Positions 25,905 through 33,040 of a DNA stretch of 49,980 bases are shown here, in pieces; positions within the stretch are counted from its first letter, which is position 1, and each line of letters opens with the position of its first letter. Position numbers and translations under genes: made by a program. This DNA is from an uncultured Pseudoflavonifractor sp. GTDB lineage: Bacteria; Bacillota; Clostridia; Oscillospirales; Oscillospiraceae. The stretch covers positions 1 to 49,980 of the forward strand of contig CANSYW010000014.1 of NCBI GenBank assembly GCA_947651395.1. Reading direction: 5' to 3'. The notes beneath the pieces are model-generated. The model worked only from the letters and a program-made list of their open reading frames with translations, searched no databases and was not told where the DNA came from.

Positions 25905-26695
25905 GCGCCCAGCTCCTTTAAAATCTCTTCCAAAACCGTCAAAACGCTGTCACACTGACGGCTGTAACGGGCTTTCAGCGCCGGGTCGGCCTGTGACATC
26001 AGATAGGCCGTGCCCCCAATGTCCAGCATGGCGGCGTCGTTCCAGTTATCTCCGAAGACCACCGTATCCTCCAAGGCCACACCCAGTCCCGCGCACAAGC
26101 CCCGAAGACCGACGCCCTTGTCCGCCAGCCCAAAGTCCACCCAGTCCGGCCCGGCGGCGGCCATGCGCAGGCTTTCTCCCCACTGGGGCCCCAGCCGTCG
26201 CATGGGCTCCGCCGTCCCCTTGGGACAGTAGACCGAGACCTTGATGATCTCCTCCGGCACATCCCCCGGCGCGACCACCTCGGCCACCCGGTTCCCCTTG
26301 TCCCGGCGCATGTATTGGATGTACTCCGGCGGCGCGGCGCAGACATAGGTGGTGTTGGCCCCGGAGATCAGGATCCGGCAGTCCGGCAGGGTGAGGATGG
26401 CCTCGGAAAGGGCCAGCGCCTCCTGCCGGGGCATCGCCGTCTTGGACAGTACCGGCGCGGCGTCCTCCGGGCCCGGCCCGTACAGAATGGCGCCGTTTTC
26501 GCACAGGCAGCAGATCTCCTCCGCTACCGGGGCGAACAGCCCCCGCAGAGAGTGGAACTGCCGCCCTGAGGCGGGGCAGAAATGGATCCCGGCGGCACGC
26601 AGCCGCCGGATGAGGGGAAAGAGCGCCCGGGGCAGTTCGCTCTCTCCATAGGGAATGAGAGTACCGTCAATATCACTGGCGATAAGCTTGACCAT
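25901..26695 (-). CDS. Cof-type HAD phosphatase
   Basis: A 264-aa HAD hydrolase of the Cof/IIB cap type. Motif I is ASDIDGTLIPYG, motif II CPASGRQF, and motif III/IV the DKGVGLRGL and VVFGDNWNDAAML pair. The C2 cap lies between about 85 and 185. Such enzymes dephosphorylate sugar phosphates or related metabolites with broad specificity. GGGAGGA precedes the ATG. It sits between the GerMN lipoprotein and pgmB genes in the same run. Confidence 0.9.
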   Translation of the reverse strand: MVKLIASDIDGTLIPYGESELPRALFPLIRRLRAAGIHFCPASGRQFHSLRGLFAPVAEEICCLCENGAILYGPGPEDAAPVLSKTAMPRQEALALSEAILTLPDCRILISGANTTYVCAAPPEYIQYMRRDKGNRVAEVVAPGDVPEEIIKVSVYCPKGTAEPMRRLGPQWGESLRMAAAGPDWVDFGLADKGVGLRGLCAGLGVALEDTVVFGDNWNDAAMLDIGGTAYLMSQADPALKARYSRQCDSVLTVLEEILKELGA

Positions 26696-26721
26696 ATCCG
26701 TATCCTCCCGGAGGCTTTTTT

Positions 26722-27231
26722 CTATTTCGGGTCCGCCGGATCCACCCCAGCGGGGATCTCGTTATCCAGCAGAAAATCCCGGGGTGAGAGCACCTGATCC
26801 CGGAAAGGCCGGGGATGTCCCTCCACCGTCAGATATACCGACTCCACACCCTCCAACTGGCATAGGGTGAGGACAATACAGCCGTCGGCCAGGGTCAGCC
26901 CCACACCGGAAAGACCCTCATAGGCCTCGGAGAGATCCACAGAGGCCACGCCGTCGGTCACGCCACAGCCGCGAAGCAGGGTGCCCTGGGGAAAGGGTGA
27001 GCGCAATTCGTCGCTCACAGGGCCGCCCAGAAGGAGGGCCATCAGCCCCTCCACCTCTCCGGCCCCCTCCGGCGTCTCCCGGGATTCCCATCCCAGGGCC
27101 GCGTCGTCTCCCCGCCCCTGGGCATTGAGAAAATAGACGCTGTACCGCCCCTCCTTCTCCCCCGTGCCACCGGCACAGGCCGCGCACAGAAGGCCCAGGA
27201 GCAGCAGGAGGGCCGCTATACGTCGGCTCAT
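26722..27231 (-). CDS. GerMN-domain lipoprotein
   Basis: A 169-aa lipoprotein: signal peptide with lipobox LCAAC (Cys about 19), then a single GerMN (sporulation/spore germination) domain with YSVYFLNAQG, the LMALLLGGP helix, VASVDLSEAY and CQLEGVESVYLTVEG. B. subtilis GerM has two copies and is needed for forespore septal ring assembly; single-domain versions occur in other envelope contexts. Overlap of ATGA with the kinase gene indicates the protein acts with that two-component system, perhaps as an envelope accessory. Confidence 0.85.
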   Translation of the reverse strand: MSRRIAALLLLLGLLCAACAGGTGEKEGRYSVYFLNAQGRGDDAALGWESRETPEGAGEVEGLMALLLGGPVSDELRSPFPQGTLLRGCGVTDGVASVDLSEAYEGLSGVGLTLADGCIVLTLCQLEGVESVYLTVEGHPRPFRDQVLSPRDFLLDNEIPAGVDPADPK

Positions 27232-28661
27232 TCCTCCTCCCCCCCTTCACACAGAGGGAAAACGACGGTGAACCGGGTGCCCTCCGGCTCCCGGCGCTGC
27301 GCGCTCACCGTTCCCCCATGGCGCTTGGCGGTGTCCTGAACGATGGACAGGCCCAGACCTGTGCCGCCGGCAGCCCGGGAGCGGGCCTTGTCCACCCGGT
27401 AGAACCGGTCAAAGACCTTGTCCACATCCTCCGCCGGAATGCCCACACCGGTATCCTCCACGGTGATCTCCACCCTGTCCTCCACCCTCCGGACCCGTAC
27501 CCAGAGCTTGCCGCCTGGAAGGTTATATTTCACGCCGTTTTCCATCAGGTTGAACAGGATCTGATAGAGGTCATCCCTGGTGCATCGCACCCAGACCCCC
27601 TCCTCCAGCTCCATGGAAAGGGATATATCCACCGCCCGGGCCAGAGGCTCCAGCATATGCTCGGCCCGCCGGGCCACCAGAGCCACCTCCACAGGCTCCG
27701 CCGCCACCGGGGCCCCCGCGTCCAGACGGGTGAGGGCCAGCAGATGCTCGGTGATCCGCTGGAGGCGGTCGGCCTCGCTGCCGATATCCCCCACAAACTC
27801 CCTGACGGTGTCCGGATCAATATCCCCGGTCTGGAGAATGGAGTCGGTGAGCAGGCGGATGGAGGCCAGGGGCGTCTTCAACTCATGGGAGGCGTCGGAG
27901 ACAAACCGGCGGCGGACCTCCTCCGTGGTCTGGAGCCGGTCGGTGAGGTCGTTGAACTCTCCGGCCAGCTGGGTGAGCTCATCTCTGCCCGAGAGCTTCA
28001 CCCGATGGCTGTACTCTCCCTCCCGGACGATACGGATGGCCCCCAGCAGCTGCCCCAGCCGCCGGGTAATGGCCTTGGAAAAAACCACGGACAACAGCAG
28101 GGCGGCTATTGTAATGACCAGCGAGATGGTGCGCAGGGTCTGCTGGACGTTCACCAGGAATTGACCCGCGAAAATATCGTATTCCTCCACATACACCGCC
28201 CCCAACGTCATGCCCCGGTAGACGATGGGAGTGGCCGTCCGGCTGTGGAAGGCTCCCTGGGAGAAGTCGGAACGGAAATTGTCCTCCCAACCCAGAGCCG
28301 CCGCCACCTCCCGGAGGAGGGCGTATTGTCCCACGGCCCGCTGGGCGCTGTCATAGAGCACCAGCCCCGAGGGGCCGGTGACCAGCACCCGGCTCAGGCC
28401 GGGGTCGCCCAGCACCTCCATGACCCGGGCCGCCCCCTCCTCGCTCAGGCTGTCCGGCCCCGCCAGGGCGGAGGCCATGACCGAGGCCTGGCTTTGAAGG
28501 GAGGTCTGCTTGGACTGGAAGACCATCTCCTGGGAGGCCAGCACCGGATAGGTGTTGAGAAGGACCAGCACCGCGGCAATGACCACCAGATAGGTCAGGG
28601 CGTATTTGGTTTGGAGCGAGCGCCACAGGGGCACCCTTTTGGTCTGTTCCCCGGCCTCCAC
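27228..28661 (-). CDS. Sensor histidine kinase, HAMP type
   Basis: A 477-aa kinase with helices at about 18-40 and 175-195, an extracellular domain between them, a HAMP domain (ITRRLGQLLGAIRIVREGEYSHRV), and the phospho-acceptor histidine in SDASHELKTPLASI. ATPase boxes are FNLMENGVKYN, VEDTGVGIPAEDVDKVFDRFYRVD and GTGLGLSIV. The layout resembles PhoR/WalK-like kinases without a PAS domain. The GTG start has GGGGGGATC upstream. Its partner regulator lies 30 bp upstream and GerMN overlaps its end. Confidence 0.93.
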   Translation of the reverse strand: MEAGEQTKRVPLWRSLQTKYALTYLVVIAAVLVLLNTYPVLASQEMVFQSKQTSLQSQASVMASALAGPDSLSEEGAARVMEVLGDPGLSRVLVTGPSGLVLYDSAQRAVGQYALLREVAAALGWEDNFRSDFSQGAFHSRTATPIVYRGMTLGAVYVEEYDIFAGQFLVNVQQTLRTISLVITIAALLLSVVFSKAITRRLGQLLGAIRIVREGEYSHRVKLSGRDELTQLAGEFNDLTDRLQTTEEVRRRFVSDASHELKTPLASIRLLTDSILQTGDIDPDTVREFVGDIGSEADRLQRITEHLLALTRLDAGAPVAAEPVEVALVARRAEHMLEPLARAVDISLSMELEEGVWVRCTRDDLYQILFNLMENGVKYNLPGGKLWVRVRRVEDRVEITVEDTGVGIPAEDVDKVFDRFYRVDKARSRAAGGTGLGLSIVQDTAKRHGGTVSAQRREPEGTRFTVVFPLCEGGEEE

Positions 28662-28691
28662 AGCGATCCCCCCTCTCTCCTTCCGGCTTTT

Positions 28692-29378
28692 TTACTGTCC
28701 GTTTTTCAGGTAATAGCCCACGCCCCACTTGGTGAGGATGTACTCGGGATTCGCCGGATCCAGCTCCAGCTTCTCCCGCAGCCGCCGGACATGGACGTCC
28801 ACTGTCCGGTAGTCTCCGGCGTATTCGTAGCCCCACACCACATTCAGCAGGTTCTCCCGGGAATAGACCCGGCCGGGATTGCGCATCAGGAGCTCCATAA
28901 GGTCGAATTCCTTGGCGGTGAGCTCCACGCTCTGCCCCTCCTTCCAGGCCGAGCGCTGATCGGCGTCCAGAACGATGTGTCCCGCGGTAAGCCTTCCGCC
29001 CCCGGCGCTCTGCTGAACCATGCCCGCCCGACGCAGAAGGGCACGGATACGGGCTTTCAGCTCCAGGATATTGAAGGGCTTGGTGATATAGTCATCGGCG
29101 CCGCACTCAAAGCCCACCAGCTTGTCCGCGTCCTCCCCCTTGGCGGTGAGGAGAATGATGGGCACATTGGAGAACTCCCGGATCCGCATACAGGCCTGGA
29201 GCCCGTCCAGCTTGGGCATCATCAGATCCAGAAGGATCAGATCAAAGGCCCCGCCCCGGGCCAGATCCACCGCGGCCTGCCCGTCGTAGCCCACCTCCAC
29301 CTGGTAGCCCTCGCTCTCCAGGTTGAATTTGATGCCCTTGACCAGCACCCGCTCGTCGTCCACTACCAGTATCTTCAT
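28692..29378 (-). CDS. OmpR/PhoB-family response regulator
   Basis: A 228-aa regulator. The receiver has VVDDERVL, the phospho-acceptor aspartate in LILLDLMMPKLDG and the Lys in ITKPFNILEL; the C-terminal winged helix (about 130-225) has VELTAKEFDLMELLMRNPGRVYSRENLL and VDVHVRRLREKLELDP. The ATG at 29378 follows GGAGG and starts two bases after the ComEA-like stop. It is partner of the downstream HAMP kinase. Confidence 0.95.
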   Translation of the reverse strand: MKILVVDDERVLVKGIKFNLESEGYQVEVGYDGQAAVDLARGGAFDLILLDLMMPKLDGLQACMRIREFSNVPIILLTAKGEDADKLVGFECGADDYITKPFNILELKARIRALLRRAGMVQQSAGGGRLTAGHIVLDADQRSAWKEGQSVELTAKEFDLMELLMRNPGRVYSRENLLNVVWGYEYAGDYRTVDVHVRRLREKLELDPANPEYILTKWGVGYYLKNGQ

Positions 29379-29380
29379 GG

Positions 29381-29845
29381 TCAATCCTCCACAGTGATAT
29401 CATTCAGGATCTTCTTCATGGTGGCCTCGCCGATCCCCTTCACCCTGGTGATGTCCTCGGGATAACGGTAGGGCCCGTTCTGCTCCCGGTCGGCGATAAT
29501 GTCCGCCGCCCGTTTTTCCCCGATCCCCGGCAGGGTCATCAGCGTCTGGGCGTCGGCGGTGTTGATATTGATCCGGCCCCCACTTTGCGGGGCGGAGGGG
29601 GCAGGGGCCGGCTCCGGCTCGGGGGAGCGGAGAGCCCCGGCGTCAACGCTCTCCTCCGGCTCTGACACGGCGGAAAAGGTGACCTCCGGCTCAGCCGGAG
29701 CCGTGACGGTGACCGTGAGCGTGCGCTGGGTCTCCACCCGGACGGGCTCGGCGGTGACGCTTCCGCGAAGGAACCAGCCGGCGGTAAAGGCCAGAAAAAG
29801 TCCGGAGAAGGTCAGCGCCGCGGTCTCCCATTTGGAAATCGTCAT
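29381..29845 (-). CDS. ComEA-like helix-hairpin-helix membrane protein
   Basis: A 154-aa protein with one N-terminal membrane helix (about 8-27), an extracellular Pro/Glu/Ser-rich stalk (about 30-88), and a ComEA-type (HhH)2 domain: INTADAQTLMTLPGIGEKRAADIIADRE, then ITRVKGIGEATMKKIL. ComEA binds double-stranded DNA outside the membrane during natural transformation, but no comEB/EC gene is adjacent. It is the first gene of the nine-gene minus-strand run and divergent from the carboxypeptidase gene. Confidence 0.88.
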   Translation of the reverse strand: MTISKWETAALTFSGLFLAFTAGWFLRGSVTAEPVRVETQRTLTVTVTAPAEPEVTFSAVSEPEESVDAGALRSPEPEPAPAPSAPQSGGRININTADAQTLMTLPGIGEKRAADIIADREQNGPYRYPEDITRVKGIGEATMKKILNDITVED

Positions 29846-29867
29846 TATTTTGTAACCACCTTCCCCG

Positions 29868-29896
29868 TTGCGTCTGTCCGGTCGGTCTGATATAAT
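29868..29896 (+). promoter_or_regulatory. Promoter of the DD-carboxypeptidase gene
   Basis: TTGCGT (29868-29873), 17 bp, TATAAT (29891-29896), 35 bp before the ATG. The -10 is the left arm of a palindrome TGATATAAT-6-ATTATATCA (29888-29911); the right arm offers a TATAAT on the minus strand. Confidence 0.65.
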
Positions 29897-29911
29897 AAAG
29901 TCATTATATCA
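29888..29911. promoter_or_regulatory. AT-rich palindrome in the comEA/carboxypeptidase gap
   Basis: A perfect 9-bp inverted repeat with six-base centre lies over the plus-strand -10. It could be an operator for a dimeric regulator or a pair of opposed -10 elements. No convincing -35 is present for the minus direction. Confidence 0.5.
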
Positions 29912-29930
29912 CATTTAATGGGAGTTTCCT

Positions 29931-31280
29931 ATGAAAAAATATCGTTCCATCCACGTCTTTTTCCTTCTTCTGGCCCTGACGACGGCCCTGGCCCTCCCGG
30001 CCGCGGCCACAGAGCCCTTCTCGGTGGAGGCCACCGCCGCCATCTTGGTGGACGCCGACTACAACGAAGTCCTTTATGAGCAGGACGCCGACGAGCGCCG
30101 CTACCCCGCCTCCATCACCAAGGTGATGACCGGCCTGCTCACAGTAGAGGCCATTGACCGGGGAGAGCTGTCCATGGACACGGTGGTCACCCTGGGTGAC
30201 GACCTCTACACCGGCATCGGAGAGGGCGGCTCCACCCAGGGCCTGAAATCCGGCGAGATCCTGACGGTGCAGGATCTGCTCTACTGCGCGCTTCTCCCCT
30301 CCGCCAACGAGGCGTGCAACGCCCTGGCCTCCACGGTGGCCGGAAGCATCCCCGCCTTTGTGGAGCTGATGAACCAGCGGGCCGCCGCCCTGGGCATGAC
30401 GGGCACCCACTTTGTCAACAGCCACGGCTACCACGACGACGCCCACTACACCACCGCCCGGGACATCGCCCGGATGTGTGCCGAGGCCATGAAGCACCCT
30501 GATTTCCGGCAGATCGTCTCCTCGGTGCGCTATGACGTACCCGCCACCAATCTCCACGCCGCCCGGGAGCTCCACGACACCAACGCCCTGGTCTCCAACC
30601 ACCGTACGGGCAACATCGGACTGCTCTACCGCTACGCCATCGGCATCAAGACCGGCTCCACCCCGGAGGCGGGCTCCTGTCTGGCCTCCGCCGCGGAGAA
30701 GAACGGCCGGACGATGATCGCCGTGATCCTGGGCGCCCAAGACTACCGCAAATCGGAGACCAATTCCTTCTCCGAGAGCAAGCGGCTTTTGGAGCACGGC
30801 TTCAACGACTTCTCCCGCAAAGAGCTCCTCAGCCCCATCGACCCCATCGCCACCATTCCGGTGAGCCTGTGCGCCGAGCAGGACTATGTCACCGTCCAGG
30901 CCTCTCTGGGCCTGGAGGCCACCCTCCCCAACACCCTGGACACCGCCCTGTTCCAGCGCCAGGTCACCCTTCCGGATACCCTGGAAGCCCCGATTCAGAA
31001 GGGCCAGGTGCTGGGCTCCATCACCATCTCCTATGAGGGGAAGGAGTACGGCTCCGCCGACCTCATCGCCACCACCTCCCTGGAGCGTTCCCAGCTGCTC
31101 TACATTCTGGATTCCATCCAGCGTATCTTCGACCAGCTCTGGGTCAAGCTTCTGGCCCTGGTCCTCATTCTGGCCCTGCTGGTGCTGGTACTGCGGCGGG
31201 CAGTCTTCGGCTCCCGGCGCCGCAGGCGCTACAACACCCCCAAGACATACAGCTCCAGCTATCGTGGCCGGAGACATTGA
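29931..31280 (+). CDS. D-alanyl-D-alanine carboxypeptidase (DacF/PBP5-like)
   Basis: A 449-aa exported low-molecular-weight penicillin-binding protein that trims the terminal D-Ala of peptidoglycan stem peptides. A signal peptide ends about residue 27 (LPAAATE). The catalytic motifs are SITK (Ser61, Lys64), SAN (124-126) and KTG (240-242). A PBP5 C-terminal beta domain follows to about 390, then a membrane anchor near 395-417 and a very basic tail (RRRRRY). An internal hydrophobic anchor followed by a basic tail differs from the amphipathic-helix end of E. coli PBP5. GGGAG precedes the ATG. Confidence 0.93.
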   Translation: MKKYRSIHVFFLLLALTTALALPAAATEPFSVEATAAILVDADYNEVLYEQDADERRYPASITKVMTGLLTVEAIDRGELSMDTVVTLGDDLYTGIGEGGSTQGLKSGEILTVQDLLYCALLPSANEACNALASTVAGSIPAFVELMNQRAAALGMTGTHFVNSHGYHDDAHYTTARDIARMCAEAMKHPDFRQIVSSVRYDVPATNLHAARELHDTNALVSNHRTGNIGLLYRYAIGIKTGSTPEAGSCLASAAEKNGRTMIAVILGAQDYRKSETNSFSESKRLLEHGFNDFSRKELLSPIDPIATIPVSLCAEQDYVTVQASLGLEATLPNTLDTALFQRQVTLPDTLEAPIQKGQVLGSITISYEGKEYGSADLIATTSLERSQLLYILDSIQRIFDQLWVKLLALVLILALLVLVLRRAVFGSRRRRRYNTPKTYSSSYRGRRH

Positions 31281-31289
31281 TACATATGG

Positions 31290-31325
31290 AAAAAGGCCCG
31301 GAGCCGTTACGGCTCCGGGCCTTTT
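31290..31325. terminator. Bidirectional terminator
   Basis: AAAAGGCCCGGAGCCG pairs with its complement around TTA, between convergent carboxypeptidase and TSCPD genes. Confidence 0.92.
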
Positions 31326-31328
31326 GGT

Positions 31329-31571
31329 TCAAAGCGTTTCCTTCAGCGCCTTGGCCAGCTGATCGGGGCAGGAGGTGGACTTCATCCCGCAGCGGATCCC
31401 CTCCAGACGCGCAATGACCTCCTGAACCTCCATCCCCTCCACCAGCTTGCTGATGCCCTGGAGATTGCCGTGGCAGCCGCCCTGCACCTGCATGGATCTG
31501 ACCACGCCGTTCTCCACCTCAATGAGCATACGCCGGGAGCACACGCCCTTGGGCTGATAATCTATGACCAT
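31329..31571 (-). CDS. TSCPD-domain protein (TIGR03905-like)
   Basis: An 80-aa protein consisting of one TSCPD domain: a GVCSRRM start, a GGCHGNLQGISKLVEGM centre, and the name-giving STSCPDQLAKAL end. Four or more conserved cysteines suggest metal or cofactor binding. The same domain occurs at the C-terminus of some ribonucleotide reductases; free-standing versions are common in Clostridia and have no proven role. The ATG at 31571 follows GGGAGAG; a longer frame from 31631 begins in the promoter. Confidence 0.88.
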   Translation of the reverse strand: MVIDYQPKGVCSRRMLIEVENGVVRSMQVQGGCHGNLQGISKLVEGMEVQEVIARLEGIRCGMKSTSCPDQLAKALKETL

Positions 31572-31602
31572 CGGAGTTCTCTCCCTTTCTTTGGTTTGTC
31601 TC

Positions 31603-31631
31603 ATTGTAGCACAGGGCGAAAAAAAAGGCAA
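31603..31631 (-). promoter_or_regulatory. Promoter of the TSCPD gene
   Basis: Minus-strand TTGCCT (31626-31631), 17 bp, TACAAT (31603-31608). Confidence 0.6.
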
Positions 31632-31749
31632 GGCGGCGTGAAGGCAGACAATTGTGAATGTTTTGGAAAATTTCGCCCCTAACGCTGTTCATCCATCCTG
31701 TTTTGGATTATAATGAACATACGAAAGGATCATAGGGAGGGCTCTCGGT

Positions 31750-32694
31750 ATGTATTACATCGGCATCGATCTGGGCGGCACCAACGTGCACGCCGGCGTG
31801 GTCAACGAAAAGGGCGAACTGCTGGGGCAGGCCGAGGTGTCCACCCCCCGGGGCACCGAGGCCGTGGTGGAGGCCATCGCCCAGGCCGGAGAGCTCTCCG
31901 CCCAACGGGCGGGGATCTCCCTGCGCGACGTGCGGTCCGTGGGGCTGGCCTCCGCGGGGTCCATTGACCCGGCCGAGGGCATGGTGCTCCACGCCTGGAA
32001 CCTGGGTCTGGATCATGTGCCCCTGGCCCGCATGGTCTCTGAGCGCATGGAACTGCCCACCCTCATCGAAAATGACGCCAACGCCGCCGCCCTGGGCGAG
32101 TTCGTGGCCGGGGCGGGCCGGGGCTACCGCTCCCTGGCGGCGGTGACCCTGGGCACCGGCGTGGGCTGCGGAGCGGTGCTGGACGGCAAGCTCTTCACCG
32201 GCTTCAATTACGCCGGCATGGAGGCCGGACACATGGTCATCCACCGGGGTGGGCGCAGCTGTACCTGCGGCCGCCGGGGCTGCTGGGAGGCCTACGCCTC
32301 CGCCACCGGTCTCATCCGCTCGGTCCGGGAGGCCATGGCCGGGCATGGGGACAGCGCTCTGTGGCATTTTGCCCCCACCCCTGAGGCGGTGAACGGAAAG
32401 ACCGTCTTTTACGCCGTGGAGACCGGGGACCCCACCGCCCGGGAAGTGCTGGACGGCTACCTGGGCGACCTGGCCTGCGGCATCGTCAACCTTATCAACA
32501 TCCTCCAGCCCGAGGTGCTGTGCATCGGCGGCGGCATCTCCCGCCAGGGAGAAAAGCTTCTGGCGCCCCTGCGGGAGGTGCTGGATCGGGAGGAGTTTAC
32601 CCGGGACAGCCCCCGGCGCACCCGGCTGTGCGTGGCCAGGCTGCGGGGGGAGGCCGGCATCATCGGTGCCGCCCTGGTGCCCGAATACCGGTAA
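31750..32694 (+). CDS. ROK-family sugar kinase (glucokinase-like)
   Basis: A 314-aa ROK protein that phosphorylates a hexose with ATP. The N-terminal phosphate loop is GIDLGGTNVHAGVV. The sugar-binding ENDANAAALGE and catalytic aspartate follow near 113, then TLGTGVGCGAV. The ROK zinc motif is EAGHMVIHRGGRSCTCGRRGCWEAYAS with its His and three Cys ligands. No N-terminal DNA-binding domain is present, so it is a kinase and not an Xyl-type repressor. Glucose is the likely substrate. AGGGAGGG precedes the ATG; a TATAAT lies at 31709. Confidence 0.92.
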   Translation: MYYIGIDLGGTNVHAGVVNEKGELLGQAEVSTPRGTEAVVEAIAQAGELSAQRAGISLRDVRSVGLASAGSIDPAEGMVLHAWNLGLDHVPLARMVSERMELPTLIENDANAAALGEFVAGAGRGYRSLAAVTLGTGVGCGAVLDGKLFTGFNYAGMEAGHMVIHRGGRSCTCGRRGCWEAYASATGLIRSVREAMAGHGDSALWHFAPTPEAVNGKTVFYAVETGDPTAREVLDGYLGDLACGIVNLINILQPEVLCIGGGISRQGEKLLAPLREVLDREEFTRDSPRRTRLCVARLRGEAGIIGAALVPEYR

Positions 32695-32711
32695 GCTCCC
32701 TCCCGGCCCCC

Positions 32712-32975
32712 TCAGGGGCAGGCCTCATATTCCCCCTCCGGTTTTTCAACGGGTTTTCCCTCCGGCCAGAGGGCCAGAGAGGTGCCGTAGAGCACCGCCG
32801 CCACCACGGCGATGGCCTGTACCTTGTTCTCCCCGAGCCAGGGGCCGTACTTTTCCCACAGCGGATAATGCTTTCCCTCGCAGAGCTTTTCCACTCCATA
32901 GACCACCGCCACCGCCACCACGGCGCAAACCGCCAGTCGGCTCACCTGATCGCCGCCCACCTGCTTAAGTTCCAT
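32712..32975 (-). CDS. Small two-helix membrane protein, unknown
   Basis: An 87-aa protein with hydrophobic helices at about 13-30 (AVCAVVAVAVVYGV) and 50-68 (VQAIAVVAAVLYGTSLAL), separated by a charged, aromatic segment with Trp and Tyr (GKHYPLWEKYGPWLGEN). The ATG at 32975 has GGAGG at good spacing. I recognise no family. It is divergent from the P-type ATPase gene and its upstream region overlaps that gene's leader, so the two may be co-controlled. Confidence 0.7.
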   Translation of the reverse strand: MELKQVGGDQVSRLAVCAVVAVAVVYGVEKLCEGKHYPLWEKYGPWLGENKVQAIAVVAAVLYGTSLALWPEGKPVEKPEGEYEACP

Positions 32976-33040
32976 AGAGATCGCCTCCTTCCCTTTTAGT
33001 ATACCGGGAGGGAAGACCAGATAGAAGGACGGATCGCAGC

